Of a DNA stretch of 64,000 nt, positions 8,169 to 17,814 are shown in pieces. The stretch comes from UBA4416 sp038327195 (GTDB taxonomy: Bacteria; Bacteroidota; Bacteroidia; B-17B0; Aurantibacillaceae), in contig JBBQKU010000005.1 of assembly GCA_038327195.1 (NCBI GenBank), positions 1 to 64,000 on the forward strand, in the 5' to 3' direction. The translations under genes were made by a program, and so were the position numbers. The notes beneath the pieces were generated by a model. It had not been told where the DNA came from. It worked only from the letters and a program-made list of their open reading frames with translations, and did no database searches. Within the stretch, counting starts at the first letter, position 1. The number at the start of each line of letters is the position of its first letter.

Positions 8169-8537
8169 TTATATAGTACGAAAAATTAGTTCGACATTTT
8201 CAATTGTCATTGGTTTTGTAAAAAAGCCTTTAACCAATTCATTTTTTTTCGAAAGTTCTAAATCAAAAGGATTCTCTGATGTGGTTAATATAAAAACTTT
8301 GCATGTTAACTTCTTCTCTGCTAATTGTTCCAAAAATTGCCAACCATCCATTAAAGGCATATTTAAATCAAGCAAAACAATTGTTTCTGGAGTTATTTCA
8401 GACTCAGTAAGTTTATATAAAGCTTCAAATGGGTCATAAAATTTCTTAACTTCAATATCAGGGTAAACCGTTTTGATTAATTTTGGCACGATAAAATTGT
8501 TAATTTCATCATCATCAATAAGTATAATATTTTTCAT
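8169..8537 (-). CDS. Stand-alone response regulator receiver protein
   Basis: A 122-aa single CheY-like receiver domain with no output domain. The acidic pocket is Asp8-Asp9, the phospho-acceptor Asp57 (LLDLNMP), the switch Thr in LTTSE and the invariant Lys108 (FFTKP). It follows the 1233-aa hybrid kinase by 10 bp on the same strand, the usual arrangement for a diffusible receiver serving that kinase in a phosphorelay. The downstream target is unknown; the pairing is inferred from position. Confidence 0.92.
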   Translation of the reverse strand: MKNIILIDDDEINNFIVPKLIKTVYPDIEVKKFYDPFEALYKLTESEITPETIVLLDLNMPLMDGWQFLEQLAEKKLTCKVFILTTSENPFDLELSKKNELVKGFFTKPMTIENVELIFRTI

Positions 8538-8547
8538 TTTTTTTATT

Positions 8548-11500
8548 TTATAATGTAATTAAAAATGTTGTTCCTTTGTCGATTTCACTTTCTATTTTAA
8601 TGTCGCCATTAATTGCTTCAATTTGTTTTTTCACCATATACAATCCTAAACCTTTACCTTCTTGCTCTGTATTAAACCGCTTATATAATCCAAAAATATA
8701 TTTCCCATTTGCTTCTAAATCAATTCCAATACCATTATCAGATATACTCATTTTAAAATTACCATTTTCTTTTGTTATTGAAATAAATATTTCTAGCCTT
8801 CTTAAAGGAGATTTATATTTAATTGCATTACTTAAAAGATTATAAAGGATGCTCTCAAAATAACTTTTTACAGTTACAATTTCTTTTGCGTCTTTACTAA
8901 TATGAACATTTATGTTTGCATTTGATTCAATCCTTTGTTTTTCAATTGAATGAAAAACACTCTCTATCACTTTTTTTATTTGAACAGTTTCTTTTTTAGT
9001 ACCAATTAAAGATCGAATTGTAAGCATTTCATTCAAATCCTTTACCAAATCATCCATTTTAATAATAGATTCTCCTATATATTCTATTATTTTTTTTGTT
9101 TCACTTTCATTATTTGGATAATTTAATACATTTACTAGGCCTAAAATATTGGCAATTGGAGCTCTTAAATTGTGAGAAACGATATAATTAAATTGCATTA
9201 AATCGTTGTTTTTATTAATTAGTTCATTAACCGTTTTTTTCAGTTGACCTTCAACCATTTTTCGGTCAGAAATATCAAAAACGGTTCCTTCCATAAACAT
9301 CCCTTCACCCTTTTCATTTTTTATGATTGAAGCATTCTCCAATAAGTCAACTTGCTTACCGTTCTTTAATCTAATACTACTTTCGAGTCCATTTATTTTA
9401 TAATTATTATTTGAAACTTTTTTAACAAAATCATCGAGAGTTAAATTATCATATAAATCGCGAGCATACTTTCCAATGACATCCTTAGCTGTTTCAAATC
9501 CAATAATTTGTGCAAACGCGTCATTGCATTCCAAAATAACATCATTCAAATCAGCTCGATAAACCCCTGCCAAATTTCTTTCAAATAAATTCCGATAACG
9601 CTCTTCATTCTCTCTAATTTTTTCTGCTACATTTTTTCTTTCTGTAATATCAACAAATCGAATTACAACTTTTTGATTTCCACCATCAAAACCAGAAACA
9701 CTAAATAGAAACCATTTAATATTGTCAGTAGATTGACTAGGATACTCCATTTCAAAACGATCAACATCACTATTCAAAACGGACTTTATACCTTTTAATA
9801 TATTTTCAAAATAAACATCACCTTTAATGATTGCCTTATTACAAATATCAAAATAATTCAAGCCGTTACAGGTAGACTTATTATTTTCGATACCGCGTTT
9901 TTCGACATAATCATTCCAAGCCTCATTTGTCGAAATTATTAATCCGGTTGAGTCAATTACAGCAATTTGAGAACTTAAAGAAGATAGAATTCCCTTTGTA
10001 AATGATTCACTTTCTTTTAATTGATTAGCAATTTTCAAACTAATCAACTCATTAGTTGTTCTTGGTGCAAGAAATTTTATCAATTTTTCTTTATATAAAA
10101 CGTCTTCCATCGGTTTAGTATCCATTAAAATAATAATGCCAATAGGTAATTTATTTTCGTCCAATAATGGAATTCCAAGATAAGATTCTATACCGAATTT
10201 TTTTAAATCCTTGTCCTGAGGAAAAGAAACTTGAACATTTTTACTATAGGCACAAATTTCACCCTTAAGAACATTTTCACAAGGTGTATTTTCTATATTG
10301 TATTTATAAGTTGGCAACACAACTGATTTGGATCGAAACGAAATAGATTCAACCTCATTTTTATCTAAATTATAAATACCAACCATTGCATATTTTACGC
10401 CAATAGTATCACAACAAAATTTTGTAAATTCGTTAAAATAAGATGCGCCCGTTTTTACCGATAAACTATCATTTATTTGTTTTAAAAATAAGTCGTTTTT
10501 TTTACTTTGAGTAACATCTACATGTGTGCCAATCATTCGATATATTTTACCATTTTCATCACGAATAGCATGCCCCCTGTTTAAAATATTAACATAATGA
10601 CCATCTTTATGTTTCATTCTAAATTCTGTTTCATACATCTTGGATTTTCCAATTAGATAATCATCTACCGTTTTTATTGCATTTTCTTTATCATCCTCAT
10701 GAAGAAGATTTTCCCATGTTTTTTTTTCTCCTACTAACTCATTTTCATTATAACCAAGCATACTTTTCCATACAGGAGAAAAATACACTGCATTAGTCAT
10801 CACATTAAAATCCCATAACCCTTCATTTGCTCCCTGCATAGCAAGTTTGAGTCGTTCTTCACTTTCAACTAACTTTAATTCATCTTGTTTTTTGGTTAAA
10901 GCGAATGATGCTTTTTTTGAAAAGCGTATTACAACCTCTTTTTCATCATTGGATAATTTATTTGCCGATGAAAATGTGATTAAACCGAGAACATTATCAT
11001 TAGCAATAATTGGAATAATTCCAAATGTTTTAACATTCAATAATTTTTGAGTCCAGCCACTTAATTTTTTCAATAAAACATTATCAGAATGTTCTTCAAT
11101 AATTTCAATAATTTCACGCTCAACACTTGTAATAATAAGTTCTTTTTTGGTTACCACATTTTTAAAGATAGTCGCAGTATTAAGGTTTGGAAGAACTTTT
11201 GACAATTTTAAACCAGCAGCCTTTTCAATTTTGGAAACAAAATTTTGTTCAAGATTATCAGTAATAAGTTCCAACGTATTATTTTTCTTATTATACAAAT
11301 AAATTCTAGCAGATTTAACTTCAATTAAATCGTTTAGAGAACCTAATAATTTTTCAGCAAAAACTTCAATTGAATCACCACTAATAATAGACTGATTAAT
11401 TTTTTCATTATTCTCAATTTCTTTAAAATTCAGAAGTAATTTTTTCTCTTTTTCCTTATTATCTGTAATATTAGAAATGGAAATTTGTAAATGTGTAATT

Positions 11501-12249
11501 CCTTGAATTAAAGTAACTAAAATAACTGCTTCCCCATAACGAGAAATACTTTCTTCATTTTCAAAATTGAATTCAATAATTTTTTTAAATTCGGTTTGAT
11601 TAAAAAAATCACTAAAGTTAGAATTATTTTTTTTATAAATTTCATTTAGAAAAGGAGATATTGTGAAATGTTTGTTCAAGATTTCATCAGCAGAAATCCC
11701 ACACATTAATTTCCCCTTCCTGTTAATATTTACAATTATTCCTTCATTGTTGATTAAAAAAACCTCTTGAGATAAAGACATATAAAGGTCTTGATATGAA
11801 ATATCAGCATAAATTGCTTTTTTCTCAAGTTCTTTGTTTGAATTTTTTAAACTTAAATTAGCATGATGAACGGCCAAAAAATTATTAATTTTCAATTTTA
11901 ATAAGGTTTCATCAACTGGTTTTGTTAAATAATCTAGTGCTCCTAATTCATGTCCTTGTTTAAAATATTCTTTTTGGGTAGCATTGGCAGATAAAAAAAT
12001 TAACGGAATATCTTTTGTTTTACTATTTCCCTTTATCAATTCTGCTAATTCAAAACCATTCATTTCAGGCATCTGAACATCAAGAATAATGAGTCCGTAA
12101 TCATTTTTCAACAGTAGTTTTAAAGCCTCTGGCCCCGAAAGCACAGAATCTGTTAAATATCCTGAACTTTTCAAAACTGCAGAAAGTGAAAAAAGATTTT
12201 CTTGTCTGTCGTCTACTAAAAGTATTTTATATTTATAGAAATCATCCAT
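8548..12249 (-). CDS. Hybrid histidine kinase: REC-PAS/GAF array-HisKA-HATPase
   Basis: A 1233-aa sensor kinase with no membrane segment, so cytosolic. Order: N-terminal receiver (Asp57 in LDVQMP, Lys110), PAS-like (about 150-260), GAF (about 285-455), PAS (about 465-585), GAF (about 600-745), two more PAS (about 755-1000), HisKA with the phosphorylated His in YIVSHNLRAP, and HATPase with the N box NLLSNAIKY and G boxes DNGIGID and GKGLGLYMV. A receiver at the front lets upstream phosphorylation gate the kinase. It is co-oriented with the CHASE3 kinase, the CheR-like gene and the lone receiver. The stimulus is unknown; several PAS/GAF domains suggest small-ligand or redox input. Confidence 0.9.
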   Translation of the reverse strand: MDDFYKYKILLVDDRQENLFSLSAVLKSSGYLTDSVLSGPEALKLLLKNDYGLIILDVQMPEMNGFELAELIKGNSKTKDIPLIFLSANATQKEYFKQGHELGALDYLTKPVDETLLKLKINNFLAVHHANLSLKNSNKELEKKAIYADISYQDLYMSLSQEVFLINNEGIIVNINRKGKLMCGISADEILNKHFTISPFLNEIYKKNNSNFSDFFNQTEFKKIIEFNFENEESISRYGEAVILVTLIQGITHLQISISNITDNKEKEKKLLLNFKEIENNEKINQSIISGDSIEVFAEKLLGSLNDLIEVKSARIYLYNKKNNTLELITDNLEQNFVSKIEKAAGLKLSKVLPNLNTATIFKNVVTKKELIITSVEREIIEIIEEHSDNVLLKKLSGWTQKLLNVKTFGIIPIIANDNVLGLITFSSANKLSNDEKEVVIRFSKKASFALTKKQDELKLVESEERLKLAMQGANEGLWDFNVMTNAVYFSPVWKSMLGYNENELVGEKKTWENLLHEDDKENAIKTVDDYLIGKSKMYETEFRMKHKDGHYVNILNRGHAIRDENGKIYRMIGTHVDVTQSKKNDLFLKQINDSLSVKTGASYFNEFTKFCCDTIGVKYAMVGIYNLDKNEVESISFRSKSVVLPTYKYNIENTPCENVLKGEICAYSKNVQVSFPQDKDLKKFGIESYLGIPLLDENKLPIGIIILMDTKPMEDVLYKEKLIKFLAPRTTNELISLKIANQLKESESFTKGILSSLSSQIAVIDSTGLIISTNEAWNDYVEKRGIENNKSTCNGLNYFDICNKAIIKGDVYFENILKGIKSVLNSDVDRFEMEYPSQSTDNIKWFLFSVSGFDGGNQKVVIRFVDITERKNVAEKIRENEERYRNLFERNLAGVYRADLNDVILECNDAFAQIIGFETAKDVIGKYARDLYDNLTLDDFVKKVSNNNYKINGLESSIRLKNGKQVDLLENASIIKNEKGEGMFMEGTVFDISDRKMVEGQLKKTVNELINKNNDLMQFNYIVSHNLRAPIANILGLVNVLNYPNNESETKKIIEYIGESIIKMDDLVKDLNEMLTIRSLIGTKKETVQIKKVIESVFHSIEKQRIESNANINVHISKDAKEIVTVKSYFESILYNLLSNAIKYKSPLRRLEIFISITKENGNFKMSISDNGIGIDLEANGKYIFGLYKRFNTEQEGKGLGLYMVKKQIEAINGDIKIESEIDKGTTFLITL

Positions 12250-12369
12250 TTACTTATTTTTTATTCTAATTATAATTTCTATTCTTAAAATATATTATAA
12301 TAAACTAAGTTATCTATTCTTTTCTATATTTTTTTTCAATTTTCATGAAAATCTTACATGACACTAACT

Positions 12370-13203
12370 TTATTTTATTATTTTTTTTCTCCATATTTTT
12401 TGTACTTTACTAACAATTTCAAAATCATCAAATGAATTAGTAAAATCTATACTTTCCTTTAAGCCAAGTGCTAAATATCCATTATTTGAAAGACTACTTG
12501 ATAATAATTTCACAACTTTATCCTGCAAATTTCGATTAAAATAAATTAATACATTTCTGCATAAAATAATGTTAAATTCATTGAAACTTTGATCAATTCC
12601 TAAATTATGGTGCGAAAACACAATTCTATTTTTAAATTCATCATTAAAAACAGCTTTCCCAAATTTGACGCTATAATAATCGTGTAATTTTTTTACACCT
12701 CCTGAACTCAAATAGTTTTCTTTACACATTAACATATCATCGACTGAAAACATTCCTGATGCTGCGCTTTCAAGCACCTGTTGATTTATGTCAGTAGCAT
12801 ATAATAATGATTTTTCGAGTAAACCAGCCTCCTTAAGTAAAATAGCCATAGAATAAACTTCTTCGCCTGAAGAACAACCTGCGTGCCATATTCTAATAAT
12901 GGATTTATTTTCGATTTCTGGAATAACAACCAACCTAAGAGTTCTATAAAACTCTGGATCTCGAAACATTTCTGTTACATTAACTGTAATTTCTTCAAGA
13001 AAAGTATTAAAAAACACTGGGTCATTTATCACTTTGTCAATCAGGAATTCAAAACTTAAAATTTTATAATTATAAATGATTCTATCTATTCTTCTTTTAA
13101 TTGAGGTATAAGAATAATCAGAAAAATCGTATCCATATTTATGATAAACCTGATTTGTAAGGATTTCAATTTCACTTTCATTTATTATATAGTTAAAATC
13201 CAA
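12370..13203 (-). CDS. CheR-type protein-glutamate methyltransferase
   Basis: A 277-aa S-adenosylmethionine-dependent methyltransferase of the CheR family. The helical N-terminal domain contains ITVNVTEMFRDPEFY (about 93-107); the SAM-binding motif is RIWHAGCSSGEEVYS and the family signature is FNIILCRNVLIYFN. No methyl-accepting chemotaxis protein, CheB, CheA or CheW is in the window; the gene is sandwiched between two hybrid kinases. In Bacteroidota, CheR-like enzymes often occur in such blocks, where they may modify the long coiled-coil kinases rather than chemoreceptors. That target is inference. Confidence 0.88.
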   Translation of the reverse strand: MDFNYIINESEIEILTNQVYHKYGYDFSDYSYTSIKRRIDRIIYNYKILSFEFLIDKVINDPVFFNTFLEEITVNVTEMFRDPEFYRTLRLVVIPEIENKSIIRIWHAGCSSGEEVYSMAILLKEAGLLEKSLLYATDINQQVLESAASGMFSVDDMLMCKENYLSSGGVKKLHDYYSVKFGKAVFNDEFKNRIVFSHHNLGIDQSFNEFNIILCRNVLIYFNRNLQDKVVKLLSSSLSNNGYLALGLKESIDFTNSFDDFEIVSKVQKIWRKKIIK

Positions 13204-13225
13204 ATTCTCTTTATTTAAAATCGTT

Positions 13226-16200
13226 TTATTTATTATAAAGTAAAACTCTTAATAAGGATAATAATCGATCGCCATCAACAGGTTTTGTAACATAATCGTT
13301 GGCACCAATTTTAATACATTTTTCTCGATCTCCTAACATTGCCTTTGCTGTAACTGCTATTATTGGTATTTTTTTCAATTCATCATCATTTCTTATCTCC
13401 ATAATAGTTTCATATCCATCCTTATTTGGCATCATCATATCCATTAAAATAAGATCTATATCATTTTTATTTTTAAGAATTTCAAGTGCTTCATTTCCAT
13501 CACCAGCAGAACTTACATTTATTTTTTGACTTTCCAATAATTTTGTCAATGAAAATATATTACGCACATCATCATCCACAATTAAAATATGTTTTTCTAA
13601 TAAGGCCTTATCACTGATATAGGGAAGTTTTAATGTCTTCTTTTCGTCATTACTTTCAACTAAATGCAAAAAATAGGAAATTCCACTTGATAGACGCTTA
13701 AAACTATCAGCAGTTTTAATGATTATCTCATTAGCAAATTGTTTAATTTTCTTTTCTTCCGAAAGCGACATTGCTCTTCCTGTATAAATTATTACTGGAA
13801 TTTTTTCAAGTTTAACATCATTCTTAATTGTTTCCAATACATTATAAGCTAGTTCATTTTGCATTTCAATATCAAGAACAATACAATCAACATCTTTTGT
13901 TCTCAAAATTTCAGAAGCCTCTTTAACAGAAGAAGCGGTTAAACACTTTTTAAATGTATTTCCAATAAAATTGGAAACCGCCAAGATGTGATTTTCATTA
14001 TCATTTATTAAAAGAATAATTTTCGGTAATTTTCCAGAAACACTTTCGATTTTATCAAAAACTAAATTTAATTCATTGTCTGCAAATGGCTTATTTATAA
14101 AATCAATTGCGCCAAGACTAATACTTTCTTTTGCCTTTGTTTGCAATGAAGACATCATGTGTACAGGAATATATTTTACTTCATTATTTTTTTTCAATTC
14201 TTTTAACACAGTCCAACCACTTTTAACAGGTAATTGGATATCCAGTAAAATTCCTATTGGCTTATATTTAATTGCAAATAGTAATGCATCCGCACCACTC
14301 ACTGCAACTATAGCTTTGTAACCTCTTTCATGAATATACTTTACTAAAGCTTGAGCAAAGGCAGTGTCGTCTTCAACAATTAAAATTACTTTATCATTTT
14401 CAAAAATTATATTTCGATCGTCAGCTATTTCATCAGGCGTAAATTCCACAACGTCATTATCAATGGAAGACGAATACAAAATTGGATTTTTATTGATAAT
14501 AAAATTAGAATTATCTTTTTCAAATATGGTTTCTAAACCTAATTTAGTTTGAGAACAATCCAACGGAATAACTAATGTAAAAGAACTACCTTTTTCCAAT
14601 TCACTTTTTAATTGAATTTCACCTCCAAGTAAATGCGCAATTTCTCTACTAATTGCAAGTCCTAATCCTGTTCCTCCATATTTTCTTCTGGTAGATCCGT
14701 CAGCTTGTTGAAAGGCTTCAAATACTAAATCATGTTTATCAATTGAAATCCCTATACCTGAATCAATTACCTCGAATGAAATAAAATTTTTAGGTTTAAT
14801 TGCCATTTTTTTTGATTCAAATTCATTGGTAGGCCTTATAATCAATTCAACACTACCATTTTTTGTAAATTTAAAAGCATTAGATAAAAAATTATTTAAA
14901 ACCTGCTCCACCCTCGCTATGTCTGTTTTTAAATATTCAGGAAGATTGCCTGATATTTTTGAGGAAAATTGAATTCCTTTTTCCTTGGCTAATTGTGTAA
15001 AAGTGTTATTAACGTTATTTAAGATAGTATTTAAATCAACTCGTTCAATATCAATGTTCATTTTTCCAGATTCTATTTTGGATAAATCGAGTATTTCATT
15101 AATTAATTGAAGAAGGTTATTCCCAGAATTATTAATAACAGAAGCAAATTCTTTCTGCTCATTTGATAAATTACCCTCTAGATTATCAGAAAGTAATTTA
15201 CTTAATAATAAAATTGAGTTCAATGGAGTACGTAATTCGTGGCTCATATTTGCTAAAAACTCAGACTTATACTTACTACTTAATGCCAGTTCTTCTGCTT
15301 TTTGCTGAAGTTCAAATGAAGCAGATTCCAATTCTTCATTTTTTTCATTCACTGAATGATTTTTTTCTTCAAGTAATTGTGTTTTTTCTTCTAATTCTTG
15401 ATTAGACTGCATTAATTCCTCTTGTTGAGCTTTTAATTCTTCTTCAGATGCTTGGAGTTTATTTGCCTGAATCTCTAAAATAGAATTTGATTCTTTTAGT
15501 TTTTCTTGTTGTGCATTTAACTCCTTTGCTTGTGAAAGCAATAATTCTTGTTGATATTTTTGTTCTGTAATATCGAATCTAACTGAAATAAACTGAAATG
15601 GTTTTCCATTTTCATTCAAAAAAGGAATGATTGTAGTATCTACCCAATAAAAAGAACCATCCTTTGCTTTGTTTCTTATTTCTCCTTTCCATAGTTTACC
15701 ATTTAAAATAGTTTCCCATAATTTAGCTATGAATTCCTTTGAATGAAATCCCGAATTTAAAATCCGATGATCTTGGCCAATCAATTCATCTCGTTTATAC
15801 TTTGAAACACGGCAAAAGTTATCATTTACATATTTTATAGTGCCATTTTTATTTGTGATTGCCACAATTGCTGATTCATTTAAGGCAAATTTATAATCGG
15901 AGATTTCTTTAATATTTTCTTGTATCTTATTTTCTATTTTTTTTCGTTCGGTATTATCAAATACAGTGGTGTGACTTTTAACAAATTCACCTTTTTCGTT
16001 TAATGTGGCCGCAGAATTAACAACTGCTGGAAAAGTTGTTTTATCTTTACGCTGAAATTCAAATTCTAAATCGTTTACATATCCTAATTCAATAAATTTA
16101 TCATAATCCTCAATAAATGAATTCAAATGAATTTCTTTACTTTTTTGAGATAAAAGATCTTCATATTTCATCTTTCCAATTACCTCTTCGACAGAATACC

Positions 16201-17392
16201 CCAACCAATTAAGTAGAGTTTGATTAATGTTAGTTAAAAAAATTGAAGAATCAACAGAAAGATAACCGCAAGGTGCTTTGTTATACAAATCCTTTATTTC
16301 TTCAGACGCATCAAACATTTCTTTTTCATGTTGAATCTGAGTTGTAATATCTTCAATACTATGTATTAAATAAACTATATTTTTATTTTCGTCAAGTATG
16401 GGTTTATTTAACGGACTCAAATATCTTACTTCAAAAGTTCCATCAGCATTTTTAATGGTATACTTTTGTATATCCATTTTGTGAGCTATTTTATTTTTAA
16501 GAACTAGATTTAACGATTCTTTTAGATTCAAATCATTATTTATATTAAGCTCATTAAACTTTTCCGGAAATGCAACAAACATATCCTTACCTAAAATTTC
16601 TTTTCTAAAAGTTCTTGTTGCTTTTAAATATTCATTACTAACGGCTTCAACTGTAAAATCAGGCAACAGAATTACATATAAACCTGGAGCTTCTTCAAAT
16701 AAGGTTTTAAAATTAGATATTTCATTCAAACTAAAGTTAAGTTTTTCCTCTGTTTTATTTCTTAAAATTATATTATGCCTAATGAGAATGAAAACAAAAA
16801 AAAGTGTGAGTAAAATTGCTATTAATAAAATTATGACTGAATTTATTAAAGCTCGACTCTCTTTTAAATTGTTACTCTGACTAATTTTCAATAAACTAGT
16901 CTGTACAAGCATCATCATATTAACAACTTTTCTAATTTCTTTCGTCAAATATTTACCTTCGCCAGAATCAACAATTTTTTTAGCTTCTATAAATCCTAGT
17001 TTACTTCGAGTATCTATTAACCTTTCAGAAATCGCAATTTTTTTTTCTACTAGCGCTTTAAGTGAATCTATTCTATTAAACTTAGTGGTATTATCTGAAA
17101 TTAAAATTTCAAGTTTATTTAAATTTTTATTTATATCATTTTTACCTTCGATATATGGTTTAAGAAAAGAAGTGTCATTCGTAATTATGAATCCTCTAGT
17201 TCCAATTTGCAAATCCAGGGCATTAGACATTATCATTCCTAATTCTTCAATAACTTCATGTGTATGAGTCACTAAATCATGTGATTTTAAAAGCGAGTCT
17301 GTTGTTCTATAAGTTGCTATACCTGTTGATATAACAATTATGGAAATAATAATAAAAAGAAAAAATATTTTATTTTGGAATGAAACCTTCAT
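13226..17392 (-). CDS. Membrane hybrid kinase: CHASE3-PAS x3-coiled coil-HisKA-HATPase-REC x3
   Basis: A 1388-aa sensor. TM helix 1 (about 8-28), an extracytoplasmic CHASE3-like helical bundle (about 30-182, with the GTRGFIITND motif), TM helix 2 (about 183-205), three PAS domains (about 225-355, 365-485, 495-612), a glutamine/glutamate-rich coiled coil (about 613-705), HisKA with His718 (MSHELRTPLNS), HATPase (NNFLSNAFKF, DSGIGIS, GTGLGLAIS) and three receivers with acceptors Asp1051, Asp1174 and Asp1318. In the middle receiver one of the acidic pocket positions is Asn1130, so it is probably degenerate. It leads the cluster ahead of the CheR-like gene (22-bp gap). Confidence 0.92.
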   Translation of the reverse strand: MKVSFQNKIFFLFIIISIIVISTGIATYRTTDSLLKSHDLVTHTHEVIEELGMIMSNALDLQIGTRGFIITNDTSFLKPYIEGKNDINKNLNKLEILISDNTTKFNRIDSLKALVEKKIAISERLIDTRSKLGFIEAKKIVDSGEGKYLTKEIRKVVNMMMLVQTSLLKISQSNNLKESRALINSVIILLIAILLTLFFVFILIRHNIILRNKTEEKLNFSLNEISNFKTLFEEAPGLYVILLPDFTVEAVSNEYLKATRTFRKEILGKDMFVAFPEKFNELNINNDLNLKESLNLVLKNKIAHKMDIQKYTIKNADGTFEVRYLSPLNKPILDENKNIVYLIHSIEDITTQIQHEKEMFDASEEIKDLYNKAPCGYLSVDSSIFLTNINQTLLNWLGYSVEEVIGKMKYEDLLSQKSKEIHLNSFIEDYDKFIELGYVNDLEFEFQRKDKTTFPAVVNSAATLNEKGEFVKSHTTVFDNTERKKIENKIQENIKEISDYKFALNESAIVAITNKNGTIKYVNDNFCRVSKYKRDELIGQDHRILNSGFHSKEFIAKLWETILNGKLWKGEIRNKAKDGSFYWVDTTIIPFLNENGKPFQFISVRFDITEQKYQQELLLSQAKELNAQQEKLKESNSILEIQANKLQASEEELKAQQEELMQSNQELEEKTQLLEEKNHSVNEKNEELESASFELQQKAEELALSSKYKSEFLANMSHELRTPLNSILLLSKLLSDNLEGNLSNEQKEFASVINNSGNNLLQLINEILDLSKIESGKMNIDIERVDLNTILNNVNNTFTQLAKEKGIQFSSKISGNLPEYLKTDIARVEQVLNNFLSNAFKFTKNGSVELIIRPTNEFESKKMAIKPKNFISFEVIDSGIGISIDKHDLVFEAFQQADGSTRRKYGGTGLGLAISREIAHLLGGEIQLKSELEKGSSFTLVIPLDCSQTKLGLETIFEKDNSNFIINKNPILYSSSIDNDVVEFTPDEIADDRNIIFENDKVILIVEDDTAFAQALVKYIHERGYKAIVAVSGADALLFAIKYKPIGILLDIQLPVKSGWTVLKELKKNNEVKYIPVHMMSSLQTKAKESISLGAIDFINKPFADNELNLVFDKIESVSGKLPKIILLINDNENHILAVSNFIGNTFKKCLTASSVKEASEILRTKDVDCIVLDIEMQNELAYNVLETIKNDVKLEKIPVIIYTGRAMSLSEEKKIKQFANEIIIKTADSFKRLSSGISYFLHLVESNDEKKTLKLPYISDKALLEKHILIVDDDVRNIFSLTKLLESQKINVSSAGDGNEALEILKNKNDIDLILMDMMMPNKDGYETIMEIRNDDELKKIPIIAVTAKAMLGDREKCIKIGANDYVTKPVDGDRLLSLLRVLLYNK

Positions 17393-17814
17393 ATAATATA
17401 GTATAGTTAAGCAATAATTGATTGATTTTCAAATTGTTTTAAAATAAAATGATTAAAAAGTAATAATTAGGACAAAAAAGGCGTTATAGAATAACTTAAC
17501 TCATCATAAGTTCTATAACTTTTATATTTAGTAATTTGAAACTTACCTCGAAGTATTTCTGAGGAATTAGCAGATCCATTTGAATTGTTATTCATTTTTA
17601 TAAATTTAAAAAAACATTAAAAAAGGTCCGTGATTTATTATTCGAGAATTATAAATATAATAAAATTTGAATAAAAGGCAAAAGAATTTCAATTTATTAA
17701 TCAAAATTGGTATTACCTGTTTATTTCAACTATAGAATCAATTTCTTATTCGAATGTTAATAAACGGATGCTTAAAAGCACCAAATAATCTCTTATTTTT
17801 AGCCTTTAGAAAAA
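17393..17814. other. 422-bp intergenic region between hybrid kinase and uvrA
   Basis: Divergent promoter region, very AT-rich. It holds one possible 42-codon ORF on the minus strand (17467-17595). No palindrome, RNA gene or exact TAnnTTTG element tied to uvrA was found. Confidence 0.4.
17467..17595 (-). CDS. Possible small protein, 42 aa, unknown
   Basis: An open frame from ATG (17595-17593) to TAA in the gap before the CHASE3 kinase. The product is polar at the N-terminus (MNNNSNGSANSSE) and tyrosine/lysine-rich after that (FQITKYKSYRTYDELSY), with no signal peptide or membrane helix and no family I recognise. It is on the same strand as, and just upstream of, the hybrid kinase, so it could be a leader gene of that operon. 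It may also be a chance ORF; no strong ribosome-binding or promoter signal decides. Confidence 0.3.
   Translation of the reverse strand: MNNNSNGSANSSEILRGKFQITKYKSYRTYDELSYSITPFLS

Noticed and set aside
12370..13203. Chemotaxis operon
   Set aside because: Only a CheR-like gene is present; no methyl-accepting receptor, CheA, CheW or CheB domain was found in the neighbouring genes.
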